From positions 1 through 49,922 of the forward strand of contig JADGCH010000012.1 of the NCBI GenBank assembly GCA_015229115.1: DNA of 49,922 nt, given 5' to 3'. Position 1 is the first letter of the stretch. Every line of letters starts with the position of its first letter. This document shows, piece after piece, positions 34,689 through 43,808 of this stretch. The position numbers were made by a program, and so were the translations under genes. Origin of the DNA: Magnetococcales bacterium (GTDB taxonomy: Bacteria > Pseudomonadota > Magnetococcia > Magnetococcales > JADGCH01). Below the pieces are notes generated by a model, which worked only from the letters and a program-made list of their open reading frames with translations, was not told where the DNA came from and did not search any database.

Positions 34689-36743
34689 CTATCCCGGCCG
34701 GATATACTGGGAGATATCCACAACATCGATCTGTGTACGATCAAGAAATTTATCGGCATATTTCTGATAGACCCCGTCAGTCAGAAAGATATCGAACAAA
34801 TCGGGGTCAATGTGACCATCTTTTTTCATAAAACTCATGATTTTTATCGATTGGCTTAAGGTCTTGGGTTCCTTATAGGGTCGATCGGTGGCTGTCAATG
34901 CTTCGAACACATCGGCAATGGCCATGATCCTGGCTGGAACAGACATCTGATCGCGGTTGAGCTTGCGTGGATAACCGGTTCCAGTCATGGTCTCATGGTG
35001 AGCCCCGGCAAATTCCGGCACGCGCGTCATACCATCTGGAAACGGCAGTTTTTCCAGCATAGCCAGCGTTTGTACTGCATGTTCGTTGATTTTGTAGCGC
35101 TCTTCGTTGGTCAACGTCCCACGATCAATGCAGAGATTATAGAGCTCGCCCATGTTGTACAGGTGCTCTGGGGCCGGCATTTGGACACCCATGGCCACGT
35201 CGCGGTCATGGGTGTCCCGCTCGCGCGTGATGATGTGCTCCTTTTTATCCGACAGCAACAATTCAACACGAGACCCTGACGACTGGGCTGATCCCTTGCG
35301 CTTCAGCTCGGCATGGGAAAGACCGAGGCTGTCATCAAAATAACGTGTCCAGGTTCTTTGGGCAATCTGCTGGACCCGCCCCTTGTCGGCGGGCTTCATG
35401 GCCTCACCGCCAATATTGCATTTGGCAATAAAGGCAAACTCTTCTTGCAACAACGCCTGTTGTGCTTCAAGTTCCTGCCGCAGACGTTCCCCATCTTGCC
35501 AATTGGTCAGAACGCCATTCAAATAGGCAATTTCAGCATCGCGATATAACACCTCAAAACGCATACGCACTTCGTGAATGCGGTTGTAGATGCCCTCAAG
35601 CTTGGTGGCCTTGTCGACCACATATTCCGGTGTGGTAACCTTGCCACAATCGTGCAGCCATGATGCGATGTGCATCTCCCGATGTTCGTCAGCCGTCATG
35701 GTAAAATCGGCAAATGGACCGTGATCAACCGCACAGACAGACTGTGCCAACAACCGCGCCAGTTCGGGCACCCTTTCACAATGGCCCCCCGTATAGGGAG
35801 ACTTAGCATCGATGGCAGAGGCCACCAGACGAATGAACGAATCAAACAACTCCTTCTGGGCCTGCAACAGCAACTGGTTATCCAGGGTGACGGCAGCCTG
35901 GGCCGACAAAGCCTCGACAAACGTCACCAACTCGGCATCAAACGGCACCACCTTGCCAGTTTTCGGGTCAATGGCATTGATGAGTTGTAACACCCCAATC
36001 ACCTTGCCCTGCCGTGGTTTGAGAGGCACGGTTAGAAAAGAGCAGGATCGGTAGCCAGTACCACGATCAAACTGCTTCACACCAGAAAAATCGAATTCCC
36101 TGGAATTATAGGCATCGTCAACAACGACGGTCTGTCCGGAAAGAGCCGCATGAGTGGCGACATTCTGATGGTTGGGTGTTCCATCCATTCTCATCAATGG
36201 TACGGAGGGTAAAAATGCCGGTTGTTTGCCAGAGCCACCCATGGCAATCCCGAGAGAATCGGTACGTACAATGGTAAATTTCAGGGAATTTTCCTTGACC
36301 AGATAGAGTGTACCGGCATCGGCATGGGTCAGGGCCTTGCCTCCCAGCAGGATATTCTCCAGCAAGGTATCAAGATCACGCTCGGATGCCATGGCAATAC
36401 CAAGATCGACCAGTTTCTTCAGCTTGTCCTGGGCACGAACCAAATCGGCCGTACGGGCACGCACCGTATCTTCCAGAACAGTCGCATGGTGCTCCAGCTC
36501 CGCATGGACTTGGGTCAACGCGCTCTGCTGCTGCTGAATCTGGCTATAAGCCTGCTTGATTTTCTCCTCGCTGCGGTCATTCATGCGAATGATTTTCTGT
36601 GTACCCTTGAACAGCTTTTCATAGCTCTTCAATAGGGTTTGCAACCCAACCTGTAAATCAGCCACAGAAGCATCCTGACGCCCCAGTAACGCTGCTGCAC
36701 CAGCTATGACAGCATGTTCATCTTGAAACAGATCGAAGCTCAT
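34689..36743 (-). CDS. GAF and HD-GYP domain c-di-GMP phosphodiesterase in the sia operon
   Basis: 684 residues. A coiled coil (about 40-115) leads into a GAF domain (about 120-290: DAGTLYLVKENSLKFTIVRT, FLTVPLKPRQGKVIGVLQLIN). The HD-GYP domain starts at about 300: GGHCERVPEL, the HD pair at 364-365 (SWLHDCGKVTTPEYVVDK), then a long insertion (about 385-540). The second half follows: YKINEHAVQTLAML, FAGAHHETMTGTGYPRKL with the GYP motif at 590-592, and PARIMAIADVFEAL. The metal ligands appear present, so it should hydrolyse c-di-GMP. It starts 10 bases after siaC in the siaB-siaC operon, the place where Pseudomonas has the diguanylate cyclase SiaD. Confidence 0.92.
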   Translation of the reverse strand: MSFDLFQDEHAVIAGAAALLGRQDASVADLQVGLQTLLKSYEKLFKGTQKIIRMNDRSEEKIKQAYSQIQQQQSALTQVHAELEHHATVLEDTVRARTADLVRAQDKLKKLVDLGIAMASERDLDTLLENILLGGKALTHADAGTLYLVKENSLKFTIVRTDSLGIAMGGSGKQPAFLPSVPLMRMDGTPNHQNVATHAALSGQTVVVDDAYNSREFDFSGVKQFDRGTGYRSCSFLTVPLKPRQGKVIGVLQLINAIDPKTGKVVPFDAELVTFVEALSAQAAVTLDNQLLLQAQKELFDSFIRLVASAIDAKSPYTGGHCERVPELARLLAQSVCAVDHGPFADFTMTADEHREMHIASWLHDCGKVTTPEYVVDKATKLEGIYNRIHEVRMRFEVLYRDAEIAYLNGVLTNWQDGERLRQELEAQQALLQEEFAFIAKCNIGGEAMKPADKGRVQQIAQRTWTRYFDDSLGLSHAELKRKGSAQSSGSRVELLLSDKKEHIITRERDTHDRDVAMGVQMPAPEHLYNMGELYNLCIDRGTLTNEERYKINEHAVQTLAMLEKLPFPDGMTRVPEFAGAHHETMTGTGYPRKLNRDQMSVPARIMAIADVFEALTATDRPYKEPKTLSQSIKIMSFMKKDGHIDPDLFDIFLTDGVYQKYADKFLDRTQIDVVDISQYIRPG

Positions 36744-36753
36744 GATGGGTCAC

Positions 36754-37137
36754 CTATGATGTTGGGCATATATTGAATTTGGCAACCTTAATGTCTTCAC
36801 CAAACTCTTCGCCCAATTCCTGCATGTTGTCGTCATCCGCTGCAAAGCACCAATTGATCGTCACCGATACACCATTTTCAGCAGTTTCCTCCAGCAATTC
36901 GAGCAGGTGCATCACCACTTTGGCACTGGTACTGTTGAAATAAATCAATTCAAAATTAAACTCAACATTCCCTTGATCCATAGCTTTAAGATGCGTTGCC
37001 AAGGCAGAAAGAAGCGGACCAAAAAAAGTTGGCACATCTTCCGGATAAGATTCACCGCGGATGGAAAAATTATTCCTGGTGAAATCAAAATCAATTTCTG
37101 GTGTACGGTCGGTACGACCCATGCGAATATTGTCCAT
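36754..37137 (-). CDS. siaC: SiaC family regulatory phosphoprotein
   Basis: 127 residues, the usual size. PEIDFDFTRNNFSIRGESYPED at the N-terminus and VEFNFELIYFNSTSAKVVMHLLELLEE match SiaC (formerly DUF1987), and the residues S69-T70-S71 in FNSTSAK correspond to the phosphorylation loop. In Pseudomonas aeruginosa the unphosphorylated form activates the diguanylate cyclase SiaD, SiaB phosphorylates it and SiaA removes the phosphate. Here siaB lies 18 bases upstream and the HD-GYP gene 10 bases downstream, on the same strand. A direct effect of SiaC on the HD-GYP protein is an inference from this arrangement. Confidence 0.92.
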   Translation of the reverse strand: MDNIRMGRTDRTPEIDFDFTRNNFSIRGESYPEDVPTFFGPLLSALATHLKAMDQGNVEFNFELIYFNSTSAKVVMHLLELLEETAENGVSVTINWCFAADDDNMQELGEEFGEDIKVAKFNICPTS

Positions 37138-37155
37138 CGTATGCCTTCCAGTGAG

Positions 37156-37710
37156 CTAAATAACCGCTCTCAAAGAGAAAAAAACATAATTTTGATCCAG
37201 TTCGACAAAATCGAACTCTATTGGACGTGAGGAACGCCTGGCAATATCGACGAAACCGACTCCAGCACCTTTGCTACTGGGCGGCGGTTCCCCTCGCAGA
37301 ATTTGCTTATACAGGTTTTTCAGGCCATCCCGATCCAACTGCTGGATCACCGTCAGCTGTTCCGTCAGACGTGGCCGATCGTCGCGCCTTATTTTATTGC
37401 CACATGTCACAAAGAATTGCTCCCCTTCTCGTCCAATGGTCAAGGTACCATAGCTCAGCACACTCTCCTCCGGCTGTGCCTCTGGTTCCCGTTCGGCCGA
37501 GTAGCGAATAATGTTTTGCATCTGTTCGACAAAGACAGAAAACACCCCACGAACGGTGTTAGCGTCGACAGATTCCAGGGTCATCTTCTGCTTGATGGCT
37601 TGACCGATACCCGACAAGATGCCTTCAGTCATGAAACCGCTGTAACAAAAGATGACGCCCTGGTCATAGAGCAGTTCACGAATCTGGAAATGCTTCTGTG
37701 CTAAGGACAT
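37156..37710 (-). CDS. siaB: SiaB family protein kinase
   Basis: 184 residues, soluble. FSVFVEQMQNIIRYSAE holds the N-box-like asparagine of GHKL-type ATPases, and SSKGAGVGFVDIARRS the glycine-rich lid. VTCGNKIRRDD lies between them, all in the order of SiaB (DUF6272). SiaB phosphorylates SiaC on Ser/Thr in Pseudomonas. A GAGGGTGAG site lies 5 bases before the ATG at 37710. It is the first gene of the siaB-siaC-HD-GYP operon and is divergent from siaA across 96 bases. Confidence 0.9.
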   Translation of the reverse strand: MSLAQKHFQIRELLYDQGVIFCYSGFMTEGILSGIGQAIKQKMTLESVDANTVRGVFSVFVEQMQNIIRYSAEREPEAQPEESVLSYGTLTIGREGEQFFVTCGNKIRRDDRPRLTEQLTVIQQLDRDGLKNLYKQILRGEPPPSSKGAGVGFVDIARRSSRPIEFDFVELDQNYVFFSLRAVI

Positions 37711-37806
37711 GGCAACTCACCCTCAAAATAATCATGATACATTGCCGCGAATGGTGCAATAATCTACCATGTAAGTCAAGAAAAATCCCAGACAGCAGGT
37801 TTTTAC
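37711..37806. promoter_or_regulatory. Divergent siaB/siaA promoter region
   Basis: For siaB (minus) a candidate sigma-70 pair is TTGCAC (37759-37754) and CATGAT (37736-37731) with a 17-base spacer. For siaA (plus) TTGCCG (37742-37747) and TACCAT (37765-37770) also have 17 bases between them. The two promoters would overlap back to back, so binding at one could affect the other. Matches are four of six at the -10 boxes, so these are tentative. Confidence 0.35.
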
Positions 37807-39630
37807 ATGATGGCAAGAAAAATTCGTTTATTTATTATACATAACAAATGGAAAACAGCTGCTATTGCGGTTCTGATGGCATGCCTGTTGGCTGTTTCCT
37901 TAGACACTATCGTTGTCACGCGTGCTCAGTCCCAGCTGTTAGGAACACTACAGGACGAAGCCAAGCAACGCGCTCTTCAGGTCATGTCCCACACCTTGAA
38001 TGGTAACATCATGGGCAGTATCGAGCTGTTGGGCATGTTGGATAAGGAGATGAAACAGGTTGCCCTAACAACGTTGCCGGCAGCAACACCAGGGGTGTTA
38101 ACAACCCTGGAAAGGGTAACACGCTATTATGCTGCCGAGGGGACGTTTCTGGTCAGCCACGATGGTATTGTCCAGTCGTCCTGGAACATGAATGGCAAAC
38201 CAAGCACAGGGCTGGATATTAAATTTCGTCCCTATTACCGCATCGCCAAACAGGGACAATCTAACGTCTATGCCGCCATTGCTCTAGCGACCAATCAACG
38301 CGCACTCTATTTTGCCGCTCCGGTGCTGGAACAATATCAGCGAGGATCTGAGTCTGTTGGTGCCATCGCCATACGTATCGGCCTGGAACAGGTCGATGCT
38401 ACCCTCAAAGAGTCCAAGGCTATTGCACTCCTTGTAACACCTCAAGGTATTGTTTTCTCTAGCAATCGAACCGAATGGATTTTGCGGCTTGCCAAGACGC
38501 CCAACGAAGAGGAATTGCAGACTATTCGGGAGGCCAAACAGTTTGGCAAGCTCTTTGATGGCCCATTGCCTGACCGACTGCCTTTTGATCCAGCCAACAC
38601 CACCGTTGCCGTGGATGGCAAGCCCTACCTGTCTGTCTCTTCTCCGGTGAACTGGCATGACCCTCTTGGCCATTGGCAACTGATCCTGTTGGGAGACGTC
38701 ACGGAACTGATTCCTTGGTACATCCGTACCATCATGGCCTCTCTGCTTTTTTTCATGATTGTATCATCAGCCTATCTGATACGAACTTCATTATGTGATA
38801 AAGAAGCGCGTGAGAAAGCCGATCAGGCTCGACAGTTGGCTGACGAACAGGCGCGCCAAGCTCACATGCAGATTGTCGCTAGTATTCAATATGCCAGCCG
38901 CATCCAGCAATCCATCCTACCCAACATCGACGCTGTGACAGACATGATCAACCATTTCGTCCTCTGGTTACCACGGGATACGGTGGGAGGCGATATTTAC
39001 TGGATGCGACCATGGGGAGAAGGACGCTTGATTATGTTGGCTGATTGTACAGGACATGGAGTGCCTGGGGCCTTTATGACCATGCTCGCTGTTGGTGCAG
39101 TGGATCGTGCCTTGGACAATACGCCTGTGGGAGAGGTAGGATTGCTTGTTGGACACATTCACGAACACGTTCAAGGGATGCTCTATCAGAAAAAGGGAGA
39201 AGAGAATGCTACCAACGATGGACTGGAATTAGGAGCCTGTTATTTCGACCATGAGGGTAGAACCCTACGCTTCTCTGGCGCACGTTTCTCGTTGTTTCAT
39301 GCCCATCAAGATGAAGTCCAGGAATTTAAGGGCAACAAGTTCGGTATTGGTTACCATAATCTAGATACCCACCTAGTTCTCAATGAGACACAGATCTGCC
39401 TGACAAAAGATGAATCACACACATTCTACATGACATCCGATGGTTTCCTGGACCAAATTGGTGGTGTTGGCAAACGCTGTGGATTTGGCAAAAAGCGGTT
39501 TATAGAACTCATCAAACAGGTGCAGGACAAGCCTGTGCGAGAGCAGAAAGAATATTTCAAGTCAGCCCTGCTTGACTATCGCGGAGAAGAAGAGCAGCGG
39601 GATGATGTCACGGTGATTGGCTTTGCCTGA
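37807..39630 (+). CDS. siaA: SiaA-like membrane sensor PP2C-type phosphatase
   Basis: 607 residues. TM1 is at about 17-37 and TM2 at about 305-325, enclosing a Cache-type sensor domain (FLVSHDGIVQSSWNMNG, KFRPYYRIAKQG, YFAAPVLEQ). After a short coiled linker comes the SpoIIE/PP2C-like phosphatase domain: SIQYASRIQQSILP, PRDTVGGDIYW with a metal-binding Asp, LADCTGHGVPGAFMTMLAV, and FYMTSDGFLDQIGG. By homology it senses a periplasmic ligand and dephosphorylates SiaC in the cytoplasm. It is divergent from siaB. Its TGA overlaps the tsaB start, so tsaB is probably cotranscribed. Confidence 0.9.
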   Translation: MMARKIRLFIIHNKWKTAAIAVLMACLLAVSLDTIVVTRAQSQLLGTLQDEAKQRALQVMSHTLNGNIMGSIELLGMLDKEMKQVALTTLPAATPGVLTTLERVTRYYAAEGTFLVSHDGIVQSSWNMNGKPSTGLDIKFRPYYRIAKQGQSNVYAAIALATNQRALYFAAPVLEQYQRGSESVGAIAIRIGLEQVDATLKESKAIALLVTPQGIVFSSNRTEWILRLAKTPNEEELQTIREAKQFGKLFDGPLPDRLPFDPANTTVAVDGKPYLSVSSPVNWHDPLGHWQLILLGDVTELIPWYIRTIMASLLFFMIVSSAYLIRTSLCDKEAREKADQARQLADEQARQAHMQIVASIQYASRIQQSILPNIDAVTDMINHFVLWLPRDTVGGDIYWMRPWGEGRLIMLADCTGHGVPGAFMTMLAVGAVDRALDNTPVGEVGLLVGHIHEHVQGMLYQKKGEENATNDGLELGACYFDHEGRTLRFSGARFSLFHAHQDEVQEFKGNKFGIGYHNLDTHLVLNETQICLTKDESHTFYMTSDGFLDQIGGVGKRCGFGKKRFIELIKQVQDKPVREQKEYFKSALLDYRGEEEQRDDVTVIGFA

Positions 39631-40364
39631 TGAAAATTCTATCGCTGGATAGTTCAACCTATCTAGGTGGTATCTCCCTGCTGGAACAGGGGCAGACGGT
39701 TGGTCATCTGGCACTGAATCATCCACAGGGCCACGCCTCCGCCATGCCGCTGGCCCTGGAACAACTGGTCAATCAAGTAGACTGGAGTTATGCGGACATT
39801 GACCTGATCGTAGTGACCATCGGGCCGGGGTCGTTTACCGGCCTTCGGGTGGCACTTGGCCTGGCTAAAGGCATAGCCCTGGTTCATGGAACAGCCGTGG
39901 TGGCTGTTCCGACACTGACCGCCATCGCATCCGCGCCGCTCCTGACGCAGCATTGTGCCCACATAGCAACTCCCTATCGCTTGGTCGTCAACGACGCACG
40001 ACGCGGCGAGCTGTTCGCTGCCCTATACCAAAGCCAATCTCATGGGGTTGATGATTTTCAGATCAAGACCTGTTGGCAACCCTGGCGTTACACAGTGGAC
40101 CAGCTGTCTCAGACCATCATGGATGGTTGCCAAAACATGCCGGAGATGCGCACCATGGTGGTGGTCGGAGATGGACTGTCCCAGGCCGCCACCATGCTAG
40201 GCCAAGTATTAGACCCAGCCAGTTTGATGCTACCAGACGTCCATGCCGTTGATGCCATTGCGCTAGCCCATTACGGGCATCGTTGGTACCAGCAGCACGG
40301 GGCAGCCGATGTGGCCACGCTCGAACCACTCTATCTGCGCCGCACCACAGCAGAAGAGCCCTGA
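39630..40364 (+). CDS. tsaB: tRNA t6A biosynthesis protein TsaB
   Basis: 244 residues from the ATG at 39630 that shares its A with the siaA stop. It belongs to the ASKHA fold: MKILSLDSSTYLGGISLLE at the N-terminus, then VTIGPGSFTGLRVALGLAKG and VPTLTAIA, typical for TsaB. LVVNDARRGELFAALY follows. TsaB pairs with TsaD and TsaE to put the threonylcarbamoyl group on A37 of ANN-decoding tRNAs; it has no catalysis of its own. tsaD and tsaE are not in the window. The stop is directly adjacent to the stop of the convergent M50 gene. Confidence 0.95.
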   Translation: MKILSLDSSTYLGGISLLEQGQTVGHLALNHPQGHASAMPLALEQLVNQVDWSYADIDLIVVTIGPGSFTGLRVALGLAKGIALVHGTAVVAVPTLTAIASAPLLTQHCAHIATPYRLVVNDARRGELFAALYQSQSHGVDDFQIKTCWQPWRYTVDQLSQTIMDGCQNMPEMRTMVVVGDGLSQAATMLGQVLDPASLMLPDVHAVDAIALAHYGHRWYQQHGAADVATLEPLYLRRTTAEEP

Positions 40365-42464
40365 TTATAAACCCGCCTCACGCCAAATCAAGGCCATGGC
40401 GGCACGCAAAAAACTCAGTCCGGGAGCCTCCCAGGCAGCTTCGATCACGACACGACCACGCCAGCTGTGCCCTGCCAGTACCCCTGGAATAGAATCCAGC
40501 TCCAAGGTCACCCTATAAACCGATCGATCCGGTATCAACTGACCGTTGCGCTCACGGGTGATGACCGAGCCACCATACTGACTGGCCAAAATACCGTGGG
40601 GTAACACGCGCGTGGCATCCGGATCAACCGACCGAACCGTCATAGTGATGGACCTCTCCGCCATGCCGTCCGGATAAAATCGGGCTTGGTTGCCTGCCAT
40701 CACTCTGGCAACGGCCTCTTCATCCAGATAGGTTTCCGCATGCCACCCACCCTCACCGATCAATACGGCCAACCGTTCGTTTTTTCCTACCCAGACATTG
40801 GGCCGTAAATCCGGACTGATGTCACGCAACAGACCGGCAAAAGGAGCTACCACCCCATAACGCTCTTGCTCCTGATGGATAGCCACCCGTTCAGCCTCGG
40901 CGGCGGCCAACTCCTCATGCAACACCCTTTTGCGCAGACGCTGCTCAGTGGTAAAATCGGCGGAGGATACCAGCCATTGCAGGCGATTAATCCTCGCCAT
41001 GACGGAACGATGTTTCATGTCAAGCTCAGGATTATGGAGCTGCAGTAACCGTTGTCCCTGGGTGACCGATGCGCCTTCCACAGCGACTATGTCAACCAAT
41101 TGAGCATGATCTGGGGCATGGACAGGCCAGTGGTTAACTGGACGCAACCATGCCGAAGCAGAAACATGGCCCGGTAAGGGCCACAGCAGCAGCGCCCCCA
41201 ACAACAACAGCCCTAGCCCCGTGCGGCGTGCACGAAGACGGGTCACTAACACCGGCCAACGCGCCTGCCACTGCCGCAGTTCATGCATCACTGGCCGAAC
41301 GATAAACCAAACTACCTCCACCACAAACAACAGGATTCCAACCGCCTTGATAAAAAAACTGTAGACCAGAACGGCAATTCCGACAAACAACATCAGGCGA
41401 TAGATCCAAGTAGCATAGGCGAACAGGATCAGCCACCAACGACGTCGAACCGGCATAAACTCCGGTGGCTGCTCCCCAAGGTCAAACAGATATTCACGCA
41501 AGCGCCAACGGGCCAGAGCAAAAGCCCGCTCGTGCAGATTGGGACTATCCAGCCAGTCACACAGCAGAAAATAACCATCGAAACGCATGAAGGGATTGGC
41601 ATTCACGACCAGCGTGGCCACCAGAGAGGTCGTTGTCAACATGAAAGCCACCGATTTCAACACACCGTCTGGCAACAAGGCCCAAGCCAAAGCAGACCAG
41701 CTGGCCAGGATCAATTCAGCGATGACACCGGCGCCGCTAACGGTCAGCCGCTGCCATCGGTCGGACAACTTCCAGACTTCGTTGGTATCGGTATACGCGA
41801 CCGGCCACAACACCAGAAAAGCCACACCCATGACCGGGACACGACATCCGTACCGCTTGGCCGTCCAGGCATGCCCCAATTCATGGGCCACCTTAACCAC
41901 AGCCAGCGCACAGGCGTACCCCATGAGTCCATTCAGGGTCAAGGTGTCAACCATGGTGGCCGCAAAACGGTCCCAATCACGGTAAATCTGCACCAGACCC
42001 ACAACGAGTGCCAAGACAGTCAAGCGCCAGAACAGCGGTTGATAAAAAACAGCTACTCTGGCTACCCAACGAGTCAACCACCGATCCGGATGGATCAGCG
42101 GTATACGAAAAAACAGATAATGGTGCAACAACCTCTGCAGCCATGAACCTCTCATATGCCGGAGTCGAGTGGCAAAAATAGCGGCACTGTCGTCACCAGC
42201 CGGGTGGACCAGCTGATGATGGATCAGAAATTGTGCGACAGCCAGGACATCCTCGTGATCCATTTTCAGGCTGGTAGCACAGGCGATGGATGCGGCAATG
42301 TCATCCGGGTCACCCAAGGACCAGCGACTCAGGATCTCAAACGTAGACCAATCCAACCGAAAAAACAGGTTACGCGCCGGATCTTGCAGGGTCCAGCTCG
42401 GTTGACCATCGGCTAACGTCGGGCCGGGATAAAGAGCCAGATCCTCACGCAAAACAGGCAGCAC
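40365..42464 (-). CDS. PqqD-like / M50 metalloprotease / HlyD-type membrane fusion protein
   Basis: 699 residues combining three parts. Residues 10-90 resemble the PqqD/RRE winged-helix domain (SWTLQDPARNLFFRLDWSTF). Residues 135-430 are polytopic membrane with the site-2 protease motif AHELGHAW (H194, E195, H198) and the second motif NANPFMRFDGYF with D296. From about 455 there is a barrel-sandwich HlyD-like periplasmic part (VDIVAVEGASVTQGQRLL, VVAPFAGLLRDI). A site-2 protease joined to a secretion adaptor suggests coupling of proteolysis to export of the giant repeat protein encoded in the same operon. It starts 3 bases after the HlyD gene. No ABC transporter or outer-membrane channel gene is in the window. 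The substrate is unknown. Confidence 0.85.
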   Translation of the reverse strand: MLPVLREDLALYPGPTLADGQPSWTLQDPARNLFFRLDWSTFEILSRWSLGDPDDIAASIACATSLKMDHEDVLAVAQFLIHHQLVHPAGDDSAAIFATRLRHMRGSWLQRLLHHYLFFRIPLIHPDRWLTRWVARVAVFYQPLFWRLTVLALVVGLVQIYRDWDRFAATMVDTLTLNGLMGYACALAVVKVAHELGHAWTAKRYGCRVPVMGVAFLVLWPVAYTDTNEVWKLSDRWQRLTVSGAGVIAELILASWSALAWALLPDGVLKSVAFMLTTTSLVATLVVNANPFMRFDGYFLLCDWLDSPNLHERAFALARWRLREYLFDLGEQPPEFMPVRRRWWLILFAYATWIYRLMLFVGIAVLVYSFFIKAVGILLFVVEVVWFIVRPVMHELRQWQARWPVLVTRLRARRTGLGLLLLGALLLWPLPGHVSASAWLRPVNHWPVHAPDHAQLVDIVAVEGASVTQGQRLLQLHNPELDMKHRSVMARINRLQWLVSSADFTTEQRLRKRVLHEELAAAEAERVAIHQEQERYGVVAPFAGLLRDISPDLRPNVWVGKNERLAVLIGEGGWHAETYLDEEAVARVMAGNQARFYPDGMAERSITMTVRSVDPDATRVLPHGILASQYGGSVITRERNGQLIPDRSVYRVTLELDSIPGVLAGHSWRGRVVIEAAWEAPGLSFLRAAMALIWREAGL

Positions 42465-42467
42465 GAC

Positions 42468-43808
42468 TCACCATCCCAACATCTGACGTATCACGGCCCA
42501 GGGACGCCTCATGATCCAGTAACCGATGGTCACCTGCTCACCGGTCAGTCGAGCCGTCCCTTTCAGGCCAACCCTGTGTCGCGTTGGCTCGACAAGGCGT
42601 GCACGTACCCGGTAGGCGTAACTCCCATCAGGACGCTGTACGGCATCATGGGCTACATAGCGTATCGTAAAGGGCACTGGATCGAGTGGTGTCGCATTGA
42701 GGTGAAGACTCATAACCCTATCCGATGCCAGTGGTATGGCATCACCAACCCCCAGCCACGCCTCCACTTCGACGTCATCCATCATGGCAACACGCATGAC
42801 CCGCTCACCAACCGTGACCGGTCGACCTATCCACTCATGTGGATCATCAAACAAGGCCAGACCGTCATGGGGCGCCACGACCCGACAACGTTCAAGCTGA
42901 TCACGCAGATAATCCACCTCAGCTTTACGCTCCTCAATCTTGCCTGTCAACGGAGCCAACAACCCCTTTGACCTTGTTTCCGATACCGCTAACTGTGCCG
43001 ACTGCCGATATTCTGCCTCAGCGGTAATCATCGCCTGCGTGGCAATTTCCAGTCTGCTTCTAAGCGTCGACTGATCCAATAAAAACAATGGGGAACCGGA
43101 TTGGACGGTAGCATTGGGTTGTACAAAAAAATGTTCAATGACTCCCTCCAACGGTGCACGAATGACCGATGGATTAGCCGGAACCAGCTCTCCCGGTGCC
43201 AACACGCTCATCGGCACGGGTAGCCACGCCAGTCCAACTATGACAGCTATCCCGATCGTCGCGGTTGCCTTCCTGCTAATCCGGTCGCGCAACCATCGCA
43301 CGATCTGACCAGAAAATCGCTGTTCATTCATGACACGGGCATGACAGGCATGTCGCCAGATCTCCAGCCATTCTGTCAGCAACAGCAGTTCATAGTCCTG
43401 CCACGATACCTCCCGCACCAGCAACAGCGCTCCGACACAAGGTGCCACTTCAGTCGTAGAACGGGCCAATGGTAGCCACACACCATATTCCGGTAGCCAT
43501 TCGTCCCACGCGCTGGCCACCGCATCGGGCATATCACGGGCACAACAGAGACGTGGTTGCTGGCCCCCAGAGCTCAACGAATGACAGAGAACAGTAAGCC
43601 AATGCACATACGGGGCATTGGCTTCCATCTGCACCACACCGGAAAGGGCCTGTACACCCTTGACATTCGACCACAACACCGCCTGCCGATAAGGCGTTAG
43701 TTCGTGGCTGCCATTGACCAGCAGAAAGTGCAGCTCCTCCTGGCTTGATGCCTGTCTGGCACGACGGGACAGATCCAGCAGAATGGTTGCAGCCTGTGTC
43801 ACACTCAT
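42468..43808 (-). CDS. HlyD family secretion adaptor with N-terminal GAF-like domain
   Basis: 446 residues. Residues 1-165 form a cytoplasmic GAF-like domain (SRRARQASSQEELHFLLVNG, CVGALLLVREVSWQDYELL). One TM is at about 182-203. The periplasmic part has the two barrel-sandwich halves of membrane fusion proteins: VIRAPLEGVIEHFFVQPN with VQSGSPLFLLDQ, and CRVVAPHDGLALFD; a beta-barrel follows. Such proteins link an inner-membrane pump to an outer-membrane channel. The ATG overlaps the giant gene stop (TGATG), so their synthesis is coupled, and the M50/HlyD fusion follows after 3 bases. A sensory-looking domain on an adaptor is unusual. What it binds is unknown. Confidence 0.85.
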   Translation of the reverse strand: MSVTQAATILLDLSRRARQASSQEELHFLLVNGSHELTPYRQAVLWSNVKGVQALSGVVQMEANAPYVHWLTVLCHSLSSGGQQPRLCCARDMPDAVASAWDEWLPEYGVWLPLARSTTEVAPCVGALLLVREVSWQDYELLLLTEWLEIWRHACHARVMNEQRFSGQIVRWLRDRISRKATATIGIAVIVGLAWLPVPMSVLAPGELVPANPSVIRAPLEGVIEHFFVQPNATVQSGSPLFLLDQSTLRSRLEIATQAMITAEAEYRQSAQLAVSETRSKGLLAPLTGKIEERKAEVDYLRDQLERCRVVAPHDGLALFDDPHEWIGRPVTVGERVMRVAMMDDVEVEAWLGVGDAIPLASDRVMSLHLNATPLDPVPFTIRYVAHDAVQRPDGSYAYRVRARLVEPTRHRVGLKGTARLTGEQVTIGYWIMRRPWAVIRQMLGW

